Source: Streptomyces sp. NRRL S-337 (lineage in GTDB: Bacteria > Actinomycetota > Actinomycetes > Streptomycetales > Streptomycetaceae). Taken from it: a stretch of 28,741 bases of DNA. Shown piece by piece: positions 22,232 through 28,741 of this stretch (positions are counted from its first letter, which is position 1; each line of letters opens with the position of its first letter). The translations under genes and the position numbers were made by a program. Under the pieces are notes generated by a model. It had not been told where the DNA came from and did no database searches. It was given only the letters and a program-made list of their open reading frames with translations. Where the stretch lies: positions 1-28,741 of the forward strand of contig NZ_JOIX01000085.1 in the NCBI RefSeq assembly GCF_000720175.1. Reading direction: 5' to 3'.

Positions 22232-22972
22232 CTACTTCACGTCCGCCGGGCACACCGGCACCTCATGGGTGTTCCGCGTCCGCACCCCCGGCAGCCATCC
22301 GCGCGCGCCCTGCCCGTTCGTCACCAGGTACCAGCGGGTGGAGGTGATGCCCGCCTCGTCGCGGACCATCCGCCCGTCGGTGACGACGCAGCGCGCGGCC
22401 AGCCCGTCGCCGTGCCAGACCCGGCCCGCGGAGTTGTCGCGCGCGGCGTACGCGGCGTACGGGTCCTTGGCGAGCCGCAGCGCGCACTCCAGGGAGCGGC
22501 CCGTACGGCAGGCGCGCTCGCTGTTGTAGACCGTGATCTTCACCGTCGGGGGCGGCCCCGCCGGCCGCAGCGTGACGGGCCCGGGCCGCACCAGCCACCA
22601 CACCCCCAGCGCCACCGCGGCGACCGCCGCCGCCACCGCGCAGGCGATCGCGTACGGCCGCCTCGGGGGCAGCGCGGAGGCGTACGGCCACCTGCGCGGT
22701 GAACCCGCCTTCGGTGCCTGTTCGTCGACCGGCCGGCGGACGCGCTCCCACAGGCCGGGCGGTGTCTCGATCTGCTCGTCCGCGCGCCGCAGCCGGGCGC
22801 GCAGCAGCGCCTCGATGTCGCCGCCGGAACCGCCCGAGCCGCCGGAGCCGCCGGAGTCGTCGCCCCGGCCCCCGCCGCCGAACGGCCGGCCGCCGCCGCC
22901 CGCACCACCGGTGCCGCCGACATCGCCGACCTCGCCGTCGCGGCGTCGCCCCACGCCCACCGTGCCGCTCAC
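22232..22972 (-). CDS. Single-pass membrane protein, probable anti-sigma partner
   Basis: A 246-residue protein of unknown family. A Gly/Ser-rich N-terminus (1-51) precedes a charged helix (DIEALLRARLRRADEQIETPPGLWERVRRP, about 52-81), one transmembrane segment (106-128), and a C-terminal extracytoplasmic domain that resembles a bacterial SH3-like fold (TVKITVYNSERAC, RWYLVTNGQGARGWLPG) with several cysteines. Its start codon overlaps the stop codon of the ECF sigma gene (ATGA), the usual arrangement for an anti-sigma factor. No zinc-binding HxxxCxxC motif is visible. The anti-sigma role is inferred from position and topology only. Confidence 0.78.
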   Translation of the reverse strand: MSGTVGVGRRRDGEVGDVGGTGGAGGGGRPFGGGGRGDDSGGSGGSGGSGGDIEALLRARLRRADEQIETPPGLWERVRRPVDEQAPKAGSPRRWPYASALPPRRPYAIACAVAAAVAAVALGVWWLVRPGPVTLRPAGPPPTVKITVYNSERACRTGRSLECALRLAKDPYAAYAARDNSAGRVWHGDGLAARCVVTDGRMVRDEAGITSTRWYLVTNGQGARGWLPGVRTRNTHEVPVCPADVK

Positions 22973-23577
22973 CTCCCGGCCTGCCCGTGCTCCGAGTCAA
23001 CGAGGTACGCGCGCAGCCTGTCCAGCGCGCGGGCCCGATGGCGGGCGGCCGTACCGCGATGCACCTTCATGATCTTGGCGGCCTGATCGAGGGTGTAGCC
23101 GTCGAGGTCGACGAGGATGACGATGCCGGCCTGCCGGTGCGACAGCCTCCCCAGCAGGCGCACCGCTTCGAGCTCGGCGTGCCGCCGCTCCACCCCGCCG
23201 TCCCAGCCGCCCGGTTCGGTGCCGGGGCCCGCTCCCGCGCCGCCGCCCGCACCGGCCTCCTCGACGCCCTCCAGGCCGTCCACGAGGACCTGGCGGCGGT
23301 CCTTGCGGTAGGCGTCGCGTGCGACGTTGAGGACCGCGGTGAAGGCGTAGGCATACGGCTCCGGGTGCGCGAGGAAACGCTGCGGACGGGCGGCGAGCTT
23401 GAGGTACGCCTCGTGCACCACATCCTCCGCGGACTGTCTCGAACCGGCCAGCATCACCGCCCTGCGGTAGAGGCGGGGCAGCAGACCGCAGAAGACCTCG
23501 TCGAAGGTGGGTGACGCGGCGGACGGCGGTGCTGACGGTGACGACGGTGGTGGTGGTGACGGTGTTGCCTCGGCCAT
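22969..23577 (-). CDS. ECF-family RNA polymerase sigma factor
   Basis: A 202-residue sigma-70 factor with only regions 2 and 4. Region 2 runs from FDEVFCGLLPRLYRRAVMLAG through SAEDVVHEAYLKL (about 25-65), and region 4 is LGRLSHRQAGIVILVDLDGYTLDQAAKIM...HRGTAARHRARALDRLRAYL (about 140-190). A Gly/Ala/Pro-rich linker (about 108-132) is unusually long. The N-terminus is Ser/Pro-rich (MAEATPSPPPP). The ATG at 23577 is preceded by GGGGGAGAG. It is co-transcribed with the downstream membrane protein, which probably holds it inactive. No ECF-type GGAAC promoter that would show autoregulation is evident to me. Confidence 0.87.
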   Translation of the reverse strand: MAEATPSPPPPSSPSAPPSAASPTFDEVFCGLLPRLYRRAVMLAGSRQSAEDVVHEAYLKLAARPQRFLAHPEPYAYAFTAVLNVARDAYRKDRRQVLVDGLEGVEEAGAGGGAGAGPGTEPGGWDGGVERRHAELEAVRLLGRLSHRQAGIVILVDLDGYTLDQAAKIMKVHRGTAARHRARALDRLRAYLVDSEHGQAGR

Positions 23578-23751
23578 GTACCGGAACTCTCCCCCGTGTT
23601 CGGCTACGGACGCGGCCGACGTGGACGCTACCCGCGCGGGCGGCACACAATCAGGAATCCCTCCCCCAATCTCCCCCCATTCCGCCGGAGATCGCCACGT
23701 ACGCCGCCAAACCACACGTGTGGGTGGCCACCGGCCCGCATGGCTTCACAT

Positions 23752-23766
23752 CTGACGGGGCATCAG
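23752..23766. promoter_or_regulatory. Operator CTGAC-N5-ATCAG (site 7)
   Basis: CTGAC-GGGGC-ATCAG, nine of ten arm bases matching, with the ACAT/ATTC flanks also seen at site 3. It lies in the 339-bp gap between the divergent sigma factor and flavin reductase genes. The rest of that gap (23578-23916) holds no gene I can support. It does hold TGAC half-sites at a 9-bp period (23855-23886). Confidence 0.6.
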
Positions 23767-23916
23767 ATTCAATGGGCGGCCAGACGGAAACACCCAGGCA
23801 GAAGGCGGCCAGGCCGAAGGCCGGCCGGTCGGAAGACACGACAGGACGGACGCCATGACGGGACTGACGGGGCTGACAGGGCTGACAGGGCCAAGGGGAC
23901 TGATGGGGCCGAAGCG

Positions 23917-24546
23917 ATGATGGGGCATGCCGGGATGGCGGCCACGGCCGTGCGGTACCTCCGGTCGGTCGGCGCGCCGACCACAGCCGCCGCGCCCGCC
24001 ACTCCTGCCGCACCGCTCCCGCGGCCCGCCCTGCGCGCCGTACGGGAGGGCGAGCGCGCCCCCCTCGACCCGGCCGCCTTCCGTTCCGTCCTGGGCCACT
24101 TCGCCAGCGGCGTCACCGTCGTCACGGCACCGGGCGAACCGGGCCCGGCCGGTTTTGCCTGCCAGTCCTTCGCGTCGCTCTCCCTCGACCCGCCGCTGGT
24201 GACGTTCATGGTGGCGCGTACGTCGACGACCTGGCCGCGGATCGCGCGGGCCGGGGTGTTCTGCGTCAACGTCCTCGGGGCGGCGCAGGGCGAGCTGTGC
24301 CGGGGGTTCGCGGTCCGTGGTGGCGACAAGTTCGCCGGCGTCTCCTACGGGCCCGCGCCGGCGACCGGCTCACCGAGGCTGGCCGACGTGCCCGCCTGGA
24401 TCGACTGCACCCTCCAGGCCGTGCACACCGGAGGCGACCACCTCATCGTCGTCGGCCGCGTCGAGGCCCTCGGCACGGATCCGGCGGCCGCCGAAGCCGG
24501 CCCCCTCCTGTTCCACCGGGGCACCTTCGGTCACTTCAGCCCCTGA
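23917..24546 (+). CDS. Flavin reductase-like protein (HpaC/HsaB-type)
   Basis: A protein of about 209 residues with the FMN split-barrel of flavin reductases that feed reduced flavin to two-component monooxygenases. The domain begins near residue 46 (DPAAFRSVLGHFASGVTVVTA) and contains GFACQSFASLSLDPPLVTFMV, VFCVNVLGAAQGELCRGFA, GDKFAGVSY and the C-terminal DHLIVVGRVEALG...LLFHRGTFGHF. No oxygenase partner is adjacent. It could serve an enzyme outside the window. The operator at 23752 groups it with the catabolic genes, as expected for a reductase such as HsaB in steroid ring degradation. The start is uncertain: ATG at 23917, 23920 or 23935, none with a strong ribosome site. Confidence 0.84.
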   Translation: MMGHAGMAATAVRYLRSVGAPTTAAAPATPAAPLPRPALRAVREGERAPLDPAAFRSVLGHFASGVTVVTAPGEPGPAGFACQSFASLSLDPPLVTFMVARTSTTWPRIARAGVFCVNVLGAAQGELCRGFAVRGGDKFAGVSYGPAPATGSPRLADVPAWIDCTLQAVHTGGDHLIVVGRVEALGTDPAAAEAGPLLFHRGTFGHFSP

Positions 24547-24625
24547 GCCCGGCCGGTGCGGTCGAGCGGCATACCGCGGGCCGGCGCCGCCGCTTCAGCA
24601 CCGCCGCCGGGTCAGGACCGCCGCT

Positions 24626-25546
24626 TCAGGACCGGCCGCCCTGCCGGGTCAGGACATGCCGGTGCCACTCGTCCGGGTCGCCCAGGAAGTAGTAGAGGGT
24701 GGGGCGCTCCTGGGTACCGCCCATGAACCACTGCCCCCGGCAGTCGCCGTCCACCTCCACCTCCAACCGCGCGTCCGCCGTGAAGCGGTCCAGTTCCCAC
24801 CTGCCGACGCCGCCGCAGTGGTCGCCCGGCTTGCTCAGCCCCCTCGCCGACGCCGTTCCGTCGGCGCGCAGCTCAAGGGTGCCGCCGCTGCCGTCCCGCC
24901 AGACCCCGACGAGTCCGGCGCGTGACAGCTTCGGGGGCTCGTACGCCGGCAACAGTCCGCTTGCCAGGGCGGCGACGCCGAGCACACCCACCGCGAGGGC
25001 GATCAGGAATCCGCTGCTCGCGACCGTGACCGTCAGCCGCACGGTGCGCCGGGTCCCGGTGCCCCGGGCGGCGACCGCGGCCAGCAGGGCGGCCGGTACG
25101 GCGGCCGCGGTGAGCGCCGGCCAGCACACCAGGTAAGCCAGGGGCGGCCCCACAGTGCCGGTGAGGAGCGCGCAGCACGCCCCGTAGGCGAGCGTCGCGC
25201 CGGCTGCCGAGAAGGGGGCGGCGGCCGCCGTGCACCACCACCTCGCCCGTCCCTGCCACCCTCCCCAACGGGCCGCCAGGCGCCCCAGCGTCAGCGTGGG
25301 CAGCACCAGGGTGACCGTCACCACCAGGCCGGGGAGCGCGCCGAGCACCAGCGCAACCGGGAGCACGAAGGCGGCCAGGAACACATTGCCGACCGTCCCC
25401 TCCTGGGTGAAGCCGTACAGCACGACCCCGACCGTCGCGCACATCGCCTCTGCCAGCAGCGCCGCCATCGACACCAGAACGGCCCGCCCGCTCCAGACGT
25501 CGCGGAGCTGCCCGGCGGCCGCCCCGGCCCCGGCCTCCACCGTCAT
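24626..25546 (-). CDS. Polytopic membrane protein with C-terminal soluble domain
   Basis: A protein of about 306 residues of unknown function. The first 200 residues hold five or six hydrophobic segments (for example VLVSMAALLAEAMCATVGVVLY, VFLAAFVLPVALVLGALPGLV, GFLIALAVGVLGVAALASGLL). After the last comes a soluble domain (about 215-306) with WRDGSGGTLELRADGTASA, CGGVGRWELD, GDCRGQWFMGG and PTLYYFLGDPDEW. This resembles small beta-rich lipocalin-like domains found at the end of Streptomyces membrane proteins. ATG at 25546 with GGGGGAA upstream is preferred over 25585. It follows the MFS gene by 72 bp on the same strand. Confidence 0.78.
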   Translation of the reverse strand: MTVEAGAGAAAGQLRDVWSGRAVLVSMAALLAEAMCATVGVVLYGFTQEGTVGNVFLAAFVLPVALVLGALPGLVVTVTLVLPTLTLGRLAARWGGWQGRARWWCTAAAAPFSAAGATLAYGACCALLTGTVGPPLAYLVCWPALTAAAVPAALLAAVAARGTGTRRTVRLTVTVASSGFLIALAVGVLGVAALASGLLPAYEPPKLSRAGLVGVWRDGSGGTLELRADGTASARGLSKPGDHCGGVGRWELDRFTADARLEVEVDGDCRGQWFMGGTQERPTLYYFLGDPDEWHRHVLTRQGGRS

Positions 25547-25618
25547 GCCCGTTCCCCCGTCGCTCGTCCCGCGGGGATCATGCACCGGCCGGCCGGGCGC
25601 CCCGCCACCGGGGGCGGC

Positions 25619-26974
25619 TCACACGGCGGCCGGCTGCCCCGGGGCCGCCCCCGTACGCCGCTCGCGGATGACCAGGGCCATCAGGGCCGCCAGTGCGCAC
25701 AGCGCGCCCGAGGCGTACCAGACCGGGTTGTACGTGCCGAAGGCGTCGCGGGCCAGGCCGCCCAGGAAGGCGATCAGGGCAGCGCCCACCTGGTGGGCGG
25801 CCAGGACCCAGCCGAAGACGATGGCGCCGTCCTCGCCGTAGTGCTCACGGCACAGCGCGATGGTCGGCGGGACCGTCGCCACCCAGTCCAGGCCGTAGAA
25901 GACGATGAAGAAGACCATCGGCGGATGGACGGTGTCGGAGAGCAGCAGCGGCAGGAACATCAGCGACAGACCGCGCAGACCGTAGTAGACGGCCAGCAGG
26001 CGGCGGATGTTGAAGCGGTCGGTGAACCAGCCGGAGGCGATCGTTCCGGCGATGTCGAAGACGCCGATCACCGCAAGCAGTGAGGCGGCCGCCGTCATCG
26101 GCATGCCGTGGTCGTGCGCCGCGGGCACGAAGTGCGTCTTGACCAGGCCGTTGGTCGTGGCACCGCAGATCGCGAAGGTGCCGGCCAGCAGCCAGAACGG
26201 TCCCGTCCGGGCCGCCGAGACCAGCGCCCGCACCGCGCGCCGGGCCGCACCCCGCTGCGGCGGCGGCTTGGGCACGAACGCGTCCGCCCCGTAGGGCGCC
26301 ACACCGACGTCCGCCGGGTGGTCACGCAGCAGCAGCCACACCAGCGGGACCACGGCGAGCGCGGCCAGCGCGACGGTCACCGCGGCCGGCCGCCAGTCGT
26401 GCCGGTCGACGATCCAGGACAGTACGGGGAGGAAGACCAGCTGGCCGGAGGCGCCGGCCGCGGTGAGGATGCCGGTGACCAGCCCGCGCCGCGCGGTGAA
26501 CCAGCGGTTGGTGACCGTGGCCGCGAAGGCCAGCGCCATCGAGCCGCTGCCCAGCCCCACCAACACGCCCCAGAGGAGCACCAGTTGCCAGGCGGCCGTC
26601 ATGAAGACGGTCAGCCCGGCGCCGACCGCGATGACCGTCAGGGCGACCGCGACCACCCGCCGGATACCGAACCGGTCCATCAGGGCGGCGGCGAACGGCG
26701 CGGTCAGCCCGTACAGCGCGAGGTTCACCGAGACCGCGAAGCCGATGGTGCCGCGGGACCAGTGGAACTCGGCGTGCAGCGGGTCGATGAGCAGACCGGG
26801 GAGGGACGCGAAACCGGCCGCGCCGATGATCGTGAGGAAGGTGACGGCGGCGACCGACCAGGCGCGGTGCGGGCGCCGCCTCGGCACGGCCTCGGCGGCG
26901 ACGGGAGCGGGAGCGGCGGTACGGTCCTCCGCCGCGGGCGGGCGGAGTTCGGGGGTCTGGGGCGTCTGGGGCAC
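25619..26974 (-). CDS. Major facilitator superfamily transporter
   Basis: A 451-residue carrier with about twelve transmembrane segments and a basic central loop (about 225-245). The MFS loop 2-3 signature is ALMDRFGIRRVVAV, repeated in the second half as GWFTDRFNIRRLLAV. Segments such as GLGSGSMALAFAATVTNRWFTARRGLVTGILTAAGASGQ match the monocarboxylate/oxalate-formate type of MFS. It may import or export an organic acid. The N-terminal 35 residues are Pro/Ala-rich, and the GTG at 26974 has only a weak ribosome site, so the true start may be further inside. It is probably co-transcribed with the membrane protein downstream. Confidence 0.87.
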   Translation of the reverse strand: MPQTPQTPELRPPAAEDRTAAPAPVAAEAVPRRRPHRAWSVAAVTFLTIIGAAGFASLPGLLIDPLHAEFHWSRGTIGFAVSVNLALYGLTAPFAAALMDRFGIRRVVAVALTVIAVGAGLTVFMTAAWQLVLLWGVLVGLGSGSMALAFAATVTNRWFTARRGLVTGILTAAGASGQLVFLPVLSWIVDRHDWRPAAVTVALAALAVVPLVWLLLRDHPADVGVAPYGADAFVPKPPPQRGAARRAVRALVSAARTGPFWLLAGTFAICGATTNGLVKTHFVPAAHDHGMPMTAAASLLAVIGVFDIAGTIASGWFTDRFNIRRLLAVYYGLRGLSLMFLPLLLSDTVHPPMVFFIVFYGLDWVATVPPTIALCREHYGEDGAIVFGWVLAAHQVGAALIAFLGGLARDAFGTYNPVWYASGALCALAALMALVIRERRTGAAPGQPAAV

Positions 26975-27113
26975 CCCAGAAGCTTCGCCCCCGCCTCGTT
27001 ACCGAACGAGTGGCCGGAGGGCCAGGGTTCATCAGGATCGGGCCACCACCCGTGCCGGCCGAAGGACACCACCGAAACCGGAACGGCAACCCACCACCCG
27101 GACCGCGCCCCTC

Positions 27114-27149
27114 GCCTCCGCCTCCGCCTCCGCCTCCGCCTCCGCCTCC
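27114..27149 (+). repeat. Hexanucleotide repeat (GCCTCC)6
   Basis: Six perfect GCCTCC units directly next to the stop codon of the alcohol dehydrogenase gene (on its strand, GGAGGC repeated immediately after TAG). It is a slippage-prone microsatellite. On the minus strand it presents a row of Shine-Dalgarno-like GGAGG sequences with no gene behind them nearby. Confidence 0.9.
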
Positions 27150-28219
27150 TACCCGAACGTCAGCACCGCCCGCGCCACCCGCCCGTGATGCGCGTCGTCC
27201 GCCGCCTTCGCGAAGTCCTCCACCGGGTACGTCCGGGTCACCAACTCGTCCAGCAGCAGCCGCCCTTCGCGGTACAGCCGGGCGTACAGCGCGATGTCCC
27301 GCTGTGGACGGGACGATCCGTAGCGGCAGCCGAGGATCGACTTGTCCAGGTACATCGACGAGACCGGGAACGCCGCCTCCGCACCGGCCGGCGGCACCCC
27401 GAGCAGCACCGCCTGGCCGTGCCGGTCCAGCAGGTCGATCGCCTGCCGGATCAGCCGCGTACTGCCCACGCACTCGAAGGCGTGGTCGGCGCCGGTCGGC
27501 AGGATCTCCTTCACCGCCTTGACGGCGTCCGCGGCGGCCGAGGCGTCGACGAAGTGGGTGGCGCCGAACTGCCGTGCCACGGTCTCCTTCGCCGGATTGG
27601 CGTCCACCGCCACGATCACCGACGCACCCGCGAGCCGCGCCCCCTGGAGCACGTTGAGCCCGATCCCGCCCGCCCCGATCACCACGACCGAGTCCCCGCG
27701 GTCGACCTTCGCGCGGTTGAGCACCGCGCCCACCCCGGTCAGCACCCCGCACCCGATCAGCGCGGCCGACGGCAGCGGAATGTCCGCGTCGATCTTCACC
27801 GCCTGCACCGCCTTGACGACCGTACGCTCCGCGAACGCCGAGTTCGACGCGAACTGGAACAGCTCCGCCCCGCCCCGCCGAAACGGCCTCCCGGGCATCC
27901 CGATGGCCTTGCGGCACATCGTCGGCCGCCCCCGGTCGCACTCCGCGCACACCCCGCAGTTGGCCAGCGTCGACAGCGCCACGTGGTCACCGGGCGCCAC
28001 ATGGCCGACGCCCGCACCCACCGCCTCCACCACGCCCGCGCCCTCGTGCCCCAGCACGACCGGCACCGGAAACGGAATCGTGCCGTCGACCACCGACAGA
28101 TCGCTGTGGCACAACCCCGCCGCCCGGATCCCCACCAACACCTCCCCCGGCCCCGGCTCCCGCACCACCAGATCGTCCACGACCCGCGGCTGCTCCCCGT
28201 CGTATATGACCCCTCGCAT
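27149..28219 (-). CDS. Zinc-dependent alcohol dehydrogenase (MDR family)
   Basis: A 356-residue medium-chain dehydrogenase. Catalytic zinc ligands are C37 (GLCHSD), H58 with E59 (GHEGAG) and probably C157. The structural zinc lobe is complete with C88, C91, C94 and C102. The Rossmann loop GAGGIG (182-187) and D206 at the end of the second strand (VIVAVDANP) point to NAD(H) rather than NADPH. It should interconvert an alcohol and an aldehyde or ketone; the MRGVIYDGEQP start and LSTLANCGVC segment resemble the group III and NDMA-dependent type enzymes of actinobacteria. ATG with GGAG seven bases upstream. Repeat units begin 14 bp upstream. No operator of the catabolic set precedes it. Confidence 0.92.
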   Translation of the reverse strand: MRGVIYDGEQPRVVDDLVVREPGPGEVLVGIRAAGLCHSDLSVVDGTIPFPVPVVLGHEGAGVVEAVGAGVGHVAPGDHVALSTLANCGVCAECDRGRPTMCRKAIGMPGRPFRRGGAELFQFASNSAFAERTVVKAVQAVKIDADIPLPSAALIGCGVLTGVGAVLNRAKVDRGDSVVVIGAGGIGLNVLQGARLAGASVIVAVDANPAKETVARQFGATHFVDASAAADAVKAVKEILPTGADHAFECVGSTRLIRQAIDLLDRHGQAVLLGVPPAGAEAAFPVSSMYLDKSILGCRYGSSRPQRDIALYARLYREGRLLLDELVTRTYPVEDFAKAADDAHHGRVARAVLTFG

Positions 28220-28232
28220 CGCTTCACTCCAT

Positions 28233-28395
28233 CCCACGTAGTCGGTCGTCCCGCCGTTCCGCTGCGCTTTGCGGCGCCCCCACGTACTTGGCCGTCCCAC
28301 CGCGGGGGTTGCTCGCCGTTGCGCGCTTTGCGGCGCCTCCCACGTACCTGTCTTTCCCGCCGCGGGTCTTCTCGCCGTTGCGCCTGGCGGCGGGC
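28233..28395 (+). repeat. CACGTA-bounded repeat, three tandem units
   Basis: Units of 46, 59 and about 58 bp begin with CCCACGTA at 28233, 28279 and 28339. The first two end in the identical GCGCTTTGCGGCGCC (28264-28278 and 28323-28337); the third is diverged (CGCCTGGCGGCGGGCG). Inner CCGCGGG and CTCGCCGTT blocks recur. The inverted single unit at 250-312 belongs to the same family. The array sits between the alcohol dehydrogenase start and open sequence, in place of a normal promoter region. Confidence 0.8.
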
Positions 28396-28671
28396 GTGGT
28401 GTTTTTGGGTGCGGTGACAGCCCTACAGACTTCGTCCTCCGGTCTGTCCCCTCCCGTGAGTGGGGGGTGGGAAGGCCGGTGGGGGTGGGTGTCGTCGTCC
28501 TGGTTGTACGTCGCGTCATGGGGTCGTGGGTGGCGGGAATACCGCCCCTGCCCGTCGAGTTGAGGCCCTGCAAGGGGCGCCCGCATCCCCTACGGGATCT
28601 GTTCGACCATCCCCTACGGGTCCCAAGGGCCCCTGGTTCCCTCAACGCCCACCCCCACCCACCTCTTCCCA
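28396..28671. other. Non-coding right-end region
   Basis: No convincing gene. It holds a 6-bp inverted repeat, ACAGAC/GTCTGT (28425-28447), G-rich tracts (about 28450-28500), and CATCCCCTACGGG twice (28583-28595 and 28610-28622). The second of these continues into sequence similar to the first 26 bases of the window. Confidence 0.5.
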
Positions 28672-28741
28672 CTCCCCCAACGGGAGGGGACGGGCCGGAG
28701 GGGCCGGTGTTTGGGACGTAAAGCGACAGCAGTCCCAAACA
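28672..28741 (+). repeat. Long stem-loop repeat, copy 2 (cut by window end)
   Basis: The small hairpin CTCCC/GGGAG (28672-28676 and 28682-28686) leads into a 32-base left arm (28686-28717) and the loop GTAAAGCGACAGCA (28718-28731), identical to copy 1. The first ten bases of the right arm (GTCCCAAACA, 28732-28741) pair perfectly before the window ends. The arm differs from copy 1 at about 12 of 32 positions, yet pairs wherever it can be checked. Confidence 0.85.

Noticed and set aside
28233..28395. CRISPR-like array
   Set aside because: The units vary in length, similarity extends through most of each unit rather than alternating repeat and unique spacer, and no cas gene is present.
28288..28721. 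Small genes in the right-end region
   Set aside because: The frames run through repeat units and the stem-loop, have no ribosome site, and give Gly/Val/Arg/Pro-rich translations without family similarity.

Overview
The window is high-GC actinobacterial chromosome, almost certainly from Streptomyces. The evidence is the codon bias, frequent GTG starts, GGAGG ribosome binding sites and a near-canonical AfsK, a kinase characteristic of Streptomyces. I see no tRNA, rRNA, transposase, phage gene or CRISPR array. Both ends carry related non-coding repeats: a perfect long stem-loop with an invariant 14-base loop, and a CACGTA-bounded unit of about 60 bp.

Layout. 317-4376: an acyl-CoA ligase (minus) diverges from a three-gene operon of a thiolase-fold lipid-transfer/aldolase protein, its DUF35 partner and a crotonase. 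4411-6108: a lipoprotein and a membrane protein with a proline-rich tail. 6223-8850: AfsK, a Ser/Thr kinase with a PQQ-type propeller. 8851-9600: a long intergenic region with DnaA-box-like sites, then a TetR regulator (9601-10248). 10550-13776: an acyl-CoA dehydrogenase/F420-type reductase operon diverging from a second thiolase-fold protein. 13920-18001: a possible detoxification block of an Mgt/OleD-like glycosyltransferase, an FAD monooxygenase, a PNPOx-family protein and a GNAT acetyltransferase. 18027-22193: a second DUF35 protein diverging from an ADP-forming acyl-CoA synthetase and a crotonase/isomerase. 22232-23577: an ECF sigma factor with a membrane partner. 23917-24546: a flavin reductase. 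24626-28219: a membrane protein, an MFS transporter and a zinc alcohol dehydrogenase.

How the genes fit together. The lipid-type genes look like parts of one catabolic programme: CoA activation (two ligase types), dehydrogenation, crotonase chemistry, and retro-aldol or thiolytic cleavage by thiolase/DUF35 pairs, perhaps with a flavin reductase supplying a monooxygenase. This resembles actinobacterial steroid or isoprenoid side-chain degradation, but the substrate cannot be read from sequence. The strongest unifying signal is a palindrome, CTGAC-N5-GTCAG (fuller form CTGACg-N3-CGTCAG). It occurs seven times, only in intergenic DNA and only upstream of these catabolic genes. This implies that scattered operons spanning 22 kb form one regulon under one repressor.

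The other main observations are the repeated stem-loop, a promoter with an operator-like palindrome filling its spacer ahead of the FAD monooxygenase, the loss of the usual catalytic His in the Mgt-like enzyme, and the loss of canonical catalytic residues in the crotonase and thiolase paralogues.
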